DNA from: Tritrichomonas foetus
Taxonomy: Eukaryota; Parabasalia; Tritrichomonadida; Tritrichomonadidae
Direction of reading: 5' to 3'
DNA length: 64,000 nt
Assembly (NCBI GenBank): GCA_001839685.1
Contig: MLAK01000637.1
Coordinates: forward strand, 1 to 64,000
A model generated the notes under the pieces. It ran no database searches. It was not told where the DNA came from and worked only from the letters and a program-made list of their open reading frames with translations. Both the position numbers and the translations under genes were made by a program. Numbering within the stretch: position 1 is the first letter of the stretch; each line of letters begins with the position of its first letter. Below, piece after piece: positions 1-9,040 of the stretch.

Positions 1-158
1 GTTCATTTGTCAAAAAACTAGTTTATATCTGCATTTATTGTTCTTTGCTAAAATATGGAAAATATAGGTATTTTTGAGTAAAATAGACCTTTCAAAAATT
101 TTAATACAAAAAAAGTAAGCGAGTCGACTAAACATAATTATTTTGAGAGCATTTTCGA

Positions 159-1550
159 CTATCTTATCAAAAAATAATTATTCAATTCTATCAAAAAGTT
201 TATAAAAAGTGGATTTTCGACTGACTGATTTTTTCCCTGCTGATATATCTCAGTAATTTCATTTTTTTCTATTACATTTGCCTTATTTATTTTTTCCTGA
301 AAGAAGTAGTCAATCTCTTCAAGTTCATTACCACCCTCGAAATATTCGTTGTGTAATTGACATAATATGTCATTTAAATAATCAAGTTTGTAATCACGAG
401 TTATGGAAAGCATTGAGCCAAGAAGATTAATTAAATTTGCCATGAGAACCAAATCTCGGTCACCTTCTATTAACATTTCAAAGGCAGTGTAAACAATATA
501 TTGCCAATGAGGGATAGAAATGTAATAAAGAGAAATTTTGCTTAACTGTGAATGTAAAATTTCCAAATAGAATACACGTTGTAGATAAGATAAATCACTA
601 ATAATAATTCCATTCACGAAAAATGGAACGTCTACTTCGTTCTCACTATTTTCATTTTCTAGTATGTATTTCAGACAGAATAAAATGTCATTTGCATTAG
701 CACTCCCATTACAGCATTTAATAAATTTTCGAAAATATTTTTTCAAAGAGGGTATTTTTAATGAATTTTCAATTAGTGATCGAATACATAGAATGCCAGA
801 CGTGAAAAAATTACAATGACCCTTTGTTTTAATTAATTTGAAAATGCCAACAACAACAATTTGTTCTAATATATCATATTCATCAATTAATATATCGGTA
901 TATCCTTGAAAATAATCATTTAGTTTATTTTGGATTTGCTCATTTGATAAAAAATTCTGAATTTTTTCATGAAGTTTAGAAAACTGTGCTGTAGTATCCT
1001 CATTTTCAAAGCTTTTTTTCCATATTAAAACATTCGCAAGGATTTTAGTACACTCTAAAAAGGTTGTTCCTTTAAATCTATGTAAGTTTGATGAAAATTC
1101 AAACCAAAAATCTAGAATCCATTCTAAATTTTCTATCGAGGGTTTAAATTTTTTAATAAAATGTTGAATCACTATTAATGACGGACATAAGTGAGATATA
1201 GGAACATAATATAGCATTTCAACAATTGGATTAATTAAAACTGATTGAGTCATTTCTTCAACCACAATAAATCCAAGATCAGGATGTATATTTATCAATT
1301 CACATAACAAATAATGCAGGAAAAAATTTGCTTCTGAAGAAGAAGAAAAAAATTCCCGAAACAATTCATGCTGACGAGAAAAATTAAAAAATGCATCAGT
1401 TGTAAATTGAATATTATTTTTTTTGAAATTTTCCATGATTTGATTAATGATTAAAGTAGAGGTATCATTTTGAGCAACATTCGTAAAGTCATCGCTATTT
1501 TCTAAGCTTGAGCTTTTCATCCTATATGGATTTGTTTTGTAGCTCGCCAT
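159..1550 (-). CDS. Armadillo-like helical protein, function unknown
   Basis: This is an uninterrupted 463-residue frame starting with ATG and ending in TAA. The protein is almost wholly alpha-helical in character, with leucine/isoleucine-rich amphipathic segments of 35-45 residues and no signal peptide or membrane segment. That pattern is typical of armadillo/HEAT-type solenoids, but no single repeat is conserved enough to prove it. Two other proteins here (9041-10444 and 50672-51961, both minus strand) have similar size and composition and a short polar N-terminus containing YK, so the three may belong to one expanded family; this is inference. Its start codon lies only about 35 bp from the left end of an inverted-repeat element, so the element occupies its promoter side. 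No catalytic motif is visible. Confidence 0.85.
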   Translation of the reverse strand: MASYKTNPYRMKSSSLENSDDFTNVAQNDTSTLIINQIMENFKKNNIQFTTDAFFNFSRQHELFREFFSSSSEANFFLHYLLCELINIHPDLGFIVVEEMTQSVLINPIVEMLYYVPISHLCPSLIVIQHFIKKFKPSIENLEWILDFWFEFSSNLHRFKGTTFLECTKILANVLIWKKSFENEDTTAQFSKLHEKIQNFLSNEQIQNKLNDYFQGYTDILIDEYDILEQIVVVGIFKLIKTKGHCNFFTSGILCIRSLIENSLKIPSLKKYFRKFIKCCNGSANANDILFCLKYILENENSENEVDVPFFVNGIIISDLSYLQRVFYLEILHSQLSKISLYYISIPHWQYIVYTAFEMLIEGDRDLVLMANLINLLGSMLSITRDYKLDYLNDILCQLHNEYFEGGNELEEIDYFFQEKINKANVIEKNEITEIYQQGKNQSVENPLFINFLIELNNYFLIR

Positions 1551-1585
1551 TTCTATTTAGTTGGAGTCAGCACGCACAGGAAAAG

Positions 1586-1740
1586 GGCAAAACAAAATCC
1601 AAATTCTCACCAGGCCACTTTTTCAAGATCTCATTCAAAAACTTAGTCCAAAAAACCCAACAAGTTTTGTGCAATCACTTTTTCTGAACTCTTTTCAAAC
1701 AAAATACGAAAAAATCAAAGATTAAAAGAAAAGGTGTTTA
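1586..1740 (+). repeat. Left terminal inverted repeat
   Basis: Imperfect inverted partner of 2041-2193. The inner edge is sharp (AAGGTGTTTAG at 1730-1740); the outer edge is fuzzy. Confidence 0.65.
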
Positions 1741-2040
1741 GAAAATCGCATTCCCTACTTCGGCAGAAGCAGGGTGAATGCCAACCGAGAGATAGTTTAA
1801 CAAAACATGAAGAGTTCGTCCAAAGTTTTTCTGATTAACGATGAAGGCGATCATGTAGTCAACAGTCACGGGGAATGGGCTCAGATGTGCTGGTTGCCGC
1901 ATAAGGTTCTTGTATTGATTCAGTCCATCTTCATAAGTCTTCCTTGAGAGTAGAGTGAGANAATTGTGGCAGATATGGAGGCCCTGCTGAGCGAGATTGT
2001 GGATCAAAGCGGAAAGAATGAAGTGAGGAACTGCGAATTC
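1738..2040 (-). pseudogene. Tyrosine recombinase core-binding (SAM-like) fragment
   Basis: About 99 codons are open between the two inverted repeats, with no in-frame ATG near the beginning and a stop created at the left-arm boundary. The peptide has the spacing of the N-terminal core-binding domain of phage-type integrases. It contains SRKTYEDGLNQY, then SPFPVTVDYMIAFIV, then TLHVLLNYLSVGIH, matching the family pattern in which a T-x-x-x-Y helix is followed by a P-x-P loop and a T-x-x-x-Y-L-S-x-I helix. The catalytic domain with the R-H-R-Y residues is absent, so it cannot be an active recombinase. One base (1961) is unresolved. The higher GC content than its neighbours suggests a distinct origin. 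Confidence 0.5.
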
Positions 2041-2193
2041 CTAAACACCTTTTCTTTGCAACCTTTGATTTTGCCGTTGTTTGGATGAACAAGAGACCAG
2101 AAAATAGCTTCCGTAAACTGGTTGGATTTTTATGGACCAAGTTTTTGAATGGATATTGAAAAAGTGTCCGTGAGAATTTTAGTTTTCCGGCCA
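2041..2193 (-). repeat. Right terminal inverted repeat
   Basis: Imperfect inverted partner of 1586-1740. The inner edge CTAAACACCTTTTCTTT at 2041-2057 is the best conserved part. Confidence 0.65.
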
Positions 2194-2231
2194 CTTTTTG
2201 AGACGAAGTCTCAAAAAGTGACTGAGGAAAA
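2183..2231. repeat. Long palindrome at the edge of the inverted-repeat element
   Basis: CACTTTTTGAGAC, a GAA spacer and GTCTCAAAAAGTG form a perfect 13-bp hairpin at 2192-2220. Flanking GTTTTCC and GGAAAAC extend it imperfectly to about 49 nt. It overlaps the outer edge of the right inverted repeat. Confidence 0.8.
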
Positions 2232-2378
2232 CTAGTATTTTGTCATTTCAACTTTTTCCGTAGTTATATGGTCATATATTCTGAGTAATAACATAGAAAA
2301 AGTTCATGTGCTCAATTAGAATTTGAATAATTTTTATATCATTGTCAAATTCAAAAAGTTTCCGCTTTCCAAATTTAG

Positions 2379-5300
2379 ATGCTTTTTCTTTTGACATATT
2401 TTCTTCTACAGCTGTCTTCGTGCAAAGTAACAACCGCCTATTTTTGTGTTGATAGTCAACATTCTCAAAAATGCAAAATTTCACACGAATCATATCATCA
2501 CATTTCATCAAATGAGATTTTGCTTGAATCACTTTCAGTAAATGGTCAAAATATTGTATTTCAAATTTTTGCTGATGTTAAAATTATTAACCAAAATCAT
2601 AAATTTCACAATAAAATATCAATTCATGGAAATATTGAATCGACAATTACAATCAATTTAAATGATTTTCAAAATGCTAGCTTGTCTATTAACAATGCAA
2701 AAATTATCAATTTAGGAGTTTCACAAATCAATGTTTTTTCACTTGAATTTTGTAATGTTTCATTTGTATCAAAAAGTCCCAAAATTCTAGAAATTTCTAC
2801 TCAATCATTCACCAGTGATGGTTTTTCTTTAAAAACAATACAGACCATAAATACAGAAAGATTGGAACTTTCTTTTAGTAATGACTCTTTTCCACATGAT
2901 ATTGATTTTTTTGTAAAGAAAGGATCAAATTTATATTCAAATGAGAATCCACAAATCATTGTTTCATGTCACACTTCATGCGATATAATTTTTGGTGTAA
3001 ATTCACTCAAATTTTTCTTTCCAATTGGCTCAAGACAAAATTTTATTAAAATTTTATCCCAGAATTATCCTTATATTCATATTGAAACAGATTCAGATCT
3101 TGTTAATATAAAATGTCATTCAAACTTATCACCAAATTCATTTTTAACGCCAACAATTAATGTTTTACGTGGATTTTGTACCATCTTTGGCTCTGAATGG
3201 CCAAAACAGCCACTTCCAATCAATCATCATTGGGAAGAAGGCATTTTTTTTGATACAAATGAACGAGTTTTCTTAATTTTATTAGAATCTGAATCAATTA
3301 TTTTCATATCTGGTTCAAATATTCCTGTATCAATCAAAAGTAATGATATTCTTTATATTCATCCATCGGAAAAAAATTGTGGAATTTCAGGGAAAGTATT
3401 CGTTCAATCACCACACGATTCAATTTTTCCTGATGTTAAAGAACATTCTGAGTTTTTTATCGGTGAAATCGTTAATTTAACAGAAAATGGATGCTTAAAT
3501 TCTAATGAGAACAATATTAAAATTGTGATTGGAAATTGCACCAATACTTTTTCATTTGGTGGGACATCAAAATTTGTATGTAAGTCAATTGACAATACAG
3601 GTGGTTTAATTCAGCATTTAGTGAATTTAGAAGAAGGTGGAAATATCACTTTCTCTTTGAGATTGAATTTAAATCATGTCTATCATAATATTCTAAATTT
3701 AATTAATTATAAACCCATTGGAAATAAATATAAAAATAATGGGCAATACAATTTTAGTAAATTCTTTACATACATCGGTGATACTTTAAAATATAATCGA
3801 GGTAAAGCACTTGCTCTCATTTCATTATTGAAAACACTTGGAAATAGTATAAATATAATTCCAAAAATCTCAACAACTGGGAAACATAACATTATTGTGA
3901 AAAGATATGATTATATGAATGCTTTGTTTTATTTTAATATTTTTCGTTATAGTAAAGATCTTGTATGCGGAAACCAAAATTTCAACCCTGATGATTGGAA
4001 TATTCGATTTGAAGACTACATTCAAGATACAAGCATTCCATATTTTTATTATAATAACTTGAATTTAAATTATACTATAAAAGAATATCATAGTAATCAA
4101 GATTCATATTGTTTAAGATTAAAAGTAACCGAATATCCTGATTCTGCAATTGAAGTTTTAGTTTTTACTGATAATAATGATATTGCTTCACCTTTATCCT
4201 GGTTATCTGGCGCACTAATTACTTATATATCACCTAAAAAACTAAAGAAAATTAAATCGTTATTATGCAGTGAAACTTGTAAAAATATAATAATTATCAT
4301 TATGAATGATTTACCAAATGAACTAAATTTAAATGGTATTCGTGAAGATGCAAATATTTTAATTATTGGTGCGAGTCTGGGCTTAATTTCAAAAATTACG
4401 AGTGGAAATTTTGAAAATTTGGAATTAACCAAATTAATGCCAAAAGTTCAAATAGTTCATCAAAAATTAAATTGTCTAGGTGCTCTTTTTTGCACAATCA
4501 AAAATTCTGAAATACAATCGAATATTTTCATAAATATAGCAAATACAATTCTTCATAACAATATCACAATTCATTCGAAAGAAATAATTACTGATGTATC
4601 ATCTTGGAAACAAATTTCAAAACCACATGTTTTTGATAATTTGGTTTTAATTCCTCTTGATCTTGATTCAATGATATTCCAAATTGCACATAAAGTTGAA
4701 TTCTTAAAAAATAAATGGAGATTCACATTTGCCAACAATTCAAATTTCGAAATGGATTATTCCTCTATTATTAACCGTTTTATTATTTTATCTGGAATAA
4801 ATCAATCCATTAGGTTAACTGTTGACAAAGAAGCACCTGAAAATTTACTTCCTTTTGAATTTGGTTACGATGTCAATTTTGAAAGGAATTTATCAAATTA
4901 TCCAGGGATTCCCTTACTAGAAGATTTGAACGAAAATCCAATTCGATCTAATTATTTCTTTGAAAACACTATTTCCAAGCTTTTTAAGATTCCTAAGCTT
5001 CTGACTAATTTCAATATCAAATTGTTAAATGCCACTTTATTAGAGACTGAATTGTTAGATTCTAGCGATAAAATTGAAGAAGATTTTATCTTTTTTGAAG
5101 GCGATTGGAATCGAATTAAAAGTTTTCAAGGGAAATCCTTAGTTTTTAAATCAGATTCACGAAAACTAACTGTTTCTAATTTCCCACAAAATCTTCAGAA
5201 CTACATCAATCTTATTTCCACACAATATATTGTTTTCAATGATCTAAAATCAAAATTATTTTTGAATCACACCCATTTAATTTATAAAGAGCATGAAATT

Positions 5301-6116
5301 ATAGTTCCAGTGAATAATGAAGTTATTTTTTCGAATATTACTTCTCTTTCAAAAGCTTCTACTTTGTCTGTAATTCAAAAAAATGGAGAAGAACAACAAA
5401 TTATTGCGAAACATATGAAATCATCAATTGGATCAACAAGTAAATATAATAATGCCAAAATTGAGGAATCACTTGAAGTAGAAAGTGATACATTAACAAT
5501 TTTCAATTCAATTTCTTTTAGTGAGAATGCAAAGATTTTTTATCGATATAATTTTGAGAGAAGTTTTCCTTTAGTTGTTATTGAAGAGCAATTAAAAGAG
5601 AAACCAAAATCCATAATTTTGAATTATATTCCACCAATATCATTCCCTAGTTATTTATCAAGTGATTTATCGAATGTGATTTTAAATGAAGATTTATTCT
5701 TTTTTGCATCAAGACCAGAAAAAATCTTGAAAATTCGAACCATGATAAATATGTGCACCGAATATTCTGCGCTTTTTTATTTTGATTCAATTGATGAACG
5801 ATTTTCACAAGCTAAAAATCTTATTTCTTTGTATTGTTTATATGAAAATGGATATACAATTTTCGGCTTGAATTTAACTGAAAATGTTATAGAAGGAAGC
5901 ATTGACAAAAATTCATTTTCTGAAAAAGTTATTCTTATTACAGTTATACCTATTTCTTTTATGATGATAGTAATTATCATTCTTGTTGTCTTAATTGCTT
6001 ACAAGAAAAATGTTTGTAGAAGGAGGGTACGTATAGGATCAGAAACAAGTGATCCTTTAACCTCCGATCACCCACTTCATGACATTGTTAAACCATTCGA
6101 AGAAGAATCAGAGTAA
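2379..6116 (+). CDS. Large type I surface membrane protein, unknown family
   Basis: This 1245-residue protein has a clear N-terminal signal peptide: a hydrophobic stretch beginning MLFLLTYFLLQL, with Cys 15 near the likely cleavage site. It has one hydrophobic segment near the C-terminus (about residues 1182-1207, VIPISFMMIVIIILVVLIAY) followed by KKNVCRRR, a classical stop-transfer sequence, and a roughly 38-residue acidic cytoplasmic tail. The ectodomain is rich in Asn, Ser, Ile and beta-prone stretches with many N-glycosylation sequons. I recognise no enzymatic motif. By layout it resembles the single-pass surface proteins that trichomonads carry in large families. Its role as a receptor or adhesin is inference. 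The start codon follows the inverted-repeat element by about 185 bp. Confidence 0.9.
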   Translation: MLFLLTYFLLQLSSCKVTTAYFCVDSQHSQKCKISHESYHHISSNEILLESLSVNGQNIVFQIFADVKIINQNHKFHNKISIHGNIESTITINLNDFQNASLSINNAKIINLGVSQINVFSLEFCNVSFVSKSPKILEISTQSFTSDGFSLKTIQTINTERLELSFSNDSFPHDIDFFVKKGSNLYSNENPQIIVSCHTSCDIIFGVNSLKFFFPIGSRQNFIKILSQNYPYIHIETDSDLVNIKCHSNLSPNSFLTPTINVLRGFCTIFGSEWPKQPLPINHHWEEGIFFDTNERVFLILLESESIIFISGSNIPVSIKSNDILYIHPSEKNCGISGKVFVQSPHDSIFPDVKEHSEFFIGEIVNLTENGCLNSNENNIKIVIGNCTNTFSFGGTSKFVCKSIDNTGGLIQHLVNLEEGGNITFSLRLNLNHVYHNILNLINYKPIGNKYKNNGQYNFSKFFTYIGDTLKYNRGKALALISLLKTLGNSINIIPKISTTGKHNIIVKRYDYMNALFYFNIFRYSKDLVCGNQNFNPDDWNIRFEDYIQDTSIPYFYYNNLNLNYTIKEYHSNQDSYCLRLKVTEYPDSAIEVLVFTDNNDIASPLSWLSGALITYISPKKLKKIKSLLCSETCKNIIIIIMNDLPNELNLNGIREDANILIIGASLGLISKITSGNFENLELTKLMPKVQIVHQKLNCLGALFCTIKNSEIQSNIFINIANTILHNNITIHSKEIITDVSSWKQISKPHVFDNLVLIPLDLDSMIFQIAHKVEFLKNKWRFTFANNSNFEMDYSSIINRFIILSGINQSIRLTVDKEAPENLLPFEFGYDVNFERNLSNYPGIPLLEDLNENPIRSNYFFENTISKLFKIPKLLTNFNIKLLNATLLETELLDSSDKIEEDFIFFEGDWNRIKSFQGKSLVFKSDSRKLTVSNFPQNLQNYINLISTQYIVFNDLKSKLFLNHTHLIYKEHEIIVPVNNEVIFSNITSLSKASTLSVIQKNGEEQQIIAKHMKSSIGSTSKYNNAKIEESLEVESDTLTIFNSISFSENAKIFYRYNFERSFPLVVIEEQLKEKPKSIILNYIPPISFPSYLSSDLSNVILNEDLFFFASRPEKILKIRTMINMCTEYSALFYFDSIDERFSQAKNLISLYCLYENGYTIFGLNLTENVIEGSIDKNSFSEKVILITVIPISFMMIVIIILVVLIAYKKNVCRRRVRIGSETSDPLTSDHPLHDIVKPFEEESE

Positions 6117-6462
6117 CTCTCTTTGTTCCAGTATAATATATTATTACCTATTATTTATAGACATGAATCAATACTTTTATATTGTTAGTTAATAAATATT
6201 TACTATCGTATATTTTGGATCATTTTTTTTTTTTTTTTTAGTTGTTGTTTTGTTTTTATTTATATTATATTCATTTATTTTGGAATTATTATCAAATTTT
6301 TCGATCAACTCTGATTAGTTAGTAGCTGATGATTTCATGAAATTGATGCTCTTAGAAATATCAAATCTAGATAATTTTCGTGATCATTGATCAATTTTCG
6401 ATGATCAGATAAATAGTGAAAAAGTTCGGCGATTCAAAAGCAACAAAAAGTGCATTAAAAAA
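6117..6462. other. Intergenic region, 346 bp
   Basis: AT-rich spacer between two genes on the same strand. It has a T-run around 6222-6239 and several near-palindromic GATCATTGATCA-like steps at 6380-6410. No gene is seen. Confidence 0.6.
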
Positions 6463-7734
6463 ATGAATGATCAAATAAATGGATTAACAGAGTTTCTCCA
6501 GAATATTGAAATAAGTTCAAAGTTACAAGAAATGTTAGTTTCGATAATTAAATGCCAAGATACCGAAATATCCGAAAAACTAGAAGAATTTTTCGCTTTC
6601 TTGAAAGAAATAAATATTTCGAATAATTTGCCAGTTTATGAAGCATTACTTTATTCTTTATCCCAATTTTTTATGCGTTTTAATACTTTTACCTTTAAAA
6701 AAGGAAACACTCTTCAGCAAAATAACTATTCAATATTATATACAGTTCTATCTGAATTAGAATCCTCTTTTTCACTGAAAACAATTCCTCAATCAATGCT
6801 TTTCTGTATTTTCCGAGATAATGATATCTTATTGTTATATCTCTATAAAAAAGGAATACTTCCATTTTCTTTTCTCAGGATTAAATATAGTTTGGAATAC
6901 CCTCATTTTACAACCCTTTCCTTTTTTCATCATGAATTTGTGCAAAATGCAAAGTCTTTCTATAACCAGCAAATAAAAAAAATTAATTCACTAGGGAAAT
7001 TGCCCACAATAAATTTGTCTACTCGAGAGAATCTTCATTCAAATGATAAAATATCTCAAATAATACGAAATGATGATATTGATTCATTTCTTCAATGGGT
7101 TGCAAGATTTGGTGATTTTGAGAAATGCATAAATGATAGTGTTGATGCATTATTTTTGGATTTTAATAGTAAATACAAAGAGAGTTCAATGTACTGGAGA
7201 CAAATTACATTACTTGATTACTCAATTTTATATGAATCAGTGAATATTTTTAAGTATCTTTACATGAATCACGCTAAATTGTCCAGGGAAACTCTTTTAT
7301 ATAGTATAGTGGGAGGTAATGATAGTATTTTCAGTATTTTGGAGGAAGGATTAAAAATCGATCACCAAATGTGTGATAAATTTTTAACAACTGCAATTTT
7401 TTATCAACAAACCATTTTCATAGAATATTTTCTAAATATGAAAATTGATCATCAACAAACAATCCAAGAAATATTTAGTACTTTTAATAAAACATATAAT
7501 TTTACATATCTGGCCCAATATATAAAAATGCTCAAAGAAAATATCAATATCTCAGAATATTGCAAAGAAATTTTAGAGAATAACCTCACGGCTCATTATT
7601 TATTTGATTATTTCCTTTTACAACAAAAAAACTTCGATATTAATTCAAAAAACAAAATTAAACAAATTATTTATGGCTATTTTGGTTTTGTAAAAGGAAT
7701 ATCCCAAATATTAATAATACACTCCTTCATATAG
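6463..7734 (+). CDS. Ankyrin-repeat protein, N-terminal part (DUF3447-type)
   Basis: The open frame encodes 423 residues. The first ~200 residues form the helical N-terminus typical of trichomonad ankyrin proteins (long amphipathic helices beginning MNDQINGLTEFLQNIEIS). Degenerate ankyrin-like helical pairs follow, including an LLDYSILYESVNIFKYLY-type unit near residues 245-265. The frame reaches the first canonical unit ending NFDINSKN at 7638-7655, then runs into a 65-nt insert and ends out of frame. The true ankyrin array continues to 8884 in other frames. Ankyrin repeats bind proteins; no partner can be named. Either the array is removed or joined by splicing, or the gene is decaying. Confidence 0.8.
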   Translation: MNDQINGLTEFLQNIEISSKLQEMLVSIIKCQDTEISEKLEEFFAFLKEINISNNLPVYEALLYSLSQFFMRFNTFTFKKGNTLQQNNYSILYTVLSELESSFSLKTIPQSMLFCIFRDNDILLLYLYKKGILPFSFLRIKYSLEYPHFTTLSFFHHEFVQNAKSFYNQQIKKINSLGKLPTINLSTRENLHSNDKISQIIRNDDIDSFLQWVARFGDFEKCINDSVDALFLDFNSKYKESSMYWRQITLLDYSILYESVNIFKYLYMNHAKLSRETLLYSIVGGNDSIFSILEEGLKIDHQMCDKFLTTAIFYQQTIFIEYFLNMKIDHQQTIQEIFSTFNKTYNFTYLAQYIKMLKENINISEYCKEILENNLTAHYLFDYFLLQQKNFDINSKNKIKQIIYGYFGFVKGISQILIIHSFI

Positions 7735-8818
7735 CATGCCAAAATGGTAATACCGAATTATGTAAATCCTTAATAAAAATGCCACAATTAGATATTAATC
7801 GAACAACAAGAGCTTGTTTTATAATTTTTGGTTGATTTAAACTTATAAATGGAATAACTAATTCACATTTTATTATGCAGCTATTCATTATGCAGCAATG
7901 TATAATAATGCCGAAATTATGAACCTTTTATTGGCACACCCAAATATTGATATTAATTCCAAAAACATTTTTAATATATTTTTCATTATAATTATTCTAT
8001 TTTTTCAAGAGGAATTAATAAATCATTCTTATGAAACTCCTCTAAATTTGGCTTGCAGTTTTGGGAATATTGAAATTGTTACAATTTTAATACAGCAATC
8101 AAATATTGATATTAACCATAAAAATGATGTTTTCATATGATATTCATTGTTATTATACTATTTCACTTGAAATCAATTGTCAATACTCATGAAACAGCTT
8201 TAATTGAACTTTGCAATAATCATGATTCCAAAATTATTAAGCTTTTATTTGCACATCCCAATATTGATGTTAATACGAAAAACAATGTTATTATTATATT
8301 GTATCATTTTTTTATTACGTATGGAAAATTTGAATATATATGTAAAGTAACACCGCTTCATTCAGTCTGCCAAAGTGGATGTGATACAATCGTGCAAGAT
8401 TTAATAAAACATCCAAGTATTGATTTAAATCCTAAAGATGAGATTCTGTTGATAATAAATCGTATTTTAAGAATCAATGTGGAATTTCTATGTAATTCAT
8501 GCAACACCGCTTCTTTATGCTTGTGAATATGGATATTTTGCAATTGTGGAAATGTTATTGAGCCATCCAAATATTGATGTTAATGCCAGTGAAGAAATTA
8601 CTTTTTATGTTTCATAGTTTTTTTTTTCAAAGAAATGGAATTTATATTATCTTTGACAAAACATCATTGCATATAGCAATCTCACATAGTCATTATAATA
8701 TATTCGAAATTTTATTAAAGCATACCAATATAGATATAAATTTAAAAGATACAATTATCCTATTAAATTCATTGTTAATTTAAGTCGAGAAATGGAATTT
8801 TACACTGAATATCATTGG
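7656..8818 (+). repeat. 157-nt periodic array: ankyrin unit plus insert
   Basis: The distances between successive T-P-L-H positions are 158, 159, 158, 156, 154, 157 and 158 nt. Each period is about 90 nt of ankyrin coding sequence and about 67 nt of insert. The insert begins just after the (N/S)IDxNxK(N/D) codons in every unit. Confidence 0.85.
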
Positions 8819-8884
8819 ACACCACTTGATTATGCTCAAGAACATAATAATTCATTATTTTATGAAGCGATTATAAATCATTAA
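7656..8884 (+). pseudogene. Interrupted ankyrin array continuing the gene at 6463
   Basis: Eight recognisable ankyrin units follow one another, but not in one frame. Their T-P-L-H positions are at 7719, 7877, 8036, 8194, 8350, 8504, 8661 and 8819. Examples are TLLHIACQNGN, AIHYAAMYNN, TPLNLACSFGN, TPLHSVCQSG and TSLHIAISHSH; each ends in a (N/S)IDxN motif. The last unit, TPLDYAQEHNNSLF, runs to a TAA at 8882-8884, a normal-looking protein end. Between units lie 64-69 nt of AT-rich insert where an ordinary repeat would have about three codons. Two inserts (lengths 66 and 69) stay open; the other six shift frame or carry stops. Unless the inserts are spliced out, this part cannot be translated as one protein. 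Confidence 0.7.
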
Positions 8885-9040
8885 CCATTTTTAAACATTT
8901 AGACTTTTTAATCATTTAGATTTTTTAATTATTTACACTTTTTAATTCGCAAATACAATTACATCCTACATTTAGCAAAAAGAAAGATGTTTAAATCAAT
9001 CAAGATAATTCAGATGATCAAAAAGATAAGTGAAATGTAA

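Larger units (their letters stand above)
1586..2193. mobile_element. Short inverted-repeat element with a tyrosine-recombinase fragment
   Basis: Two arms of roughly 150 bp (about 1586-1740 and 2041-2193) are imperfect reverse complements of each other. The inner 17 bases (AGAAAAGGTGTTTAG and flank) match almost exactly, and the outer parts share blocks such as CATTCAAAAACTT and ATTCTCAC. Between them lie exactly 300 bp with clearly higher GC than the surroundings, open on the minus strand from arm to arm. The structure resembles a non-autonomous (MITE-like) derivative of a larger element. I see no convincing target-site duplication, so the outer ends are approximate. It sits between two divergent genes. 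Confidence 0.65.

Noticed and set aside
2272..2532. 86-codon minus-strand frame across the start of the surface-protein gene
   Set aside because: It overlaps the signal peptide region of the secure gene at 2379 and has no distinct features.
7808..7880. A standard trichomonad intron with GTATGT and ACTAACACACAG
   Set aside because: This insert has ACTAATTCAC and CAG but no GTATGT-like 5' site, and the other seven inserts lack even this much.
7656..8818. CRISPR-like array (regular repeat/spacer alternation)
   Set aside because: The period is 157 nt and the repeating part encodes ankyrin units with diverged sequence; there are no near-identical short repeats.
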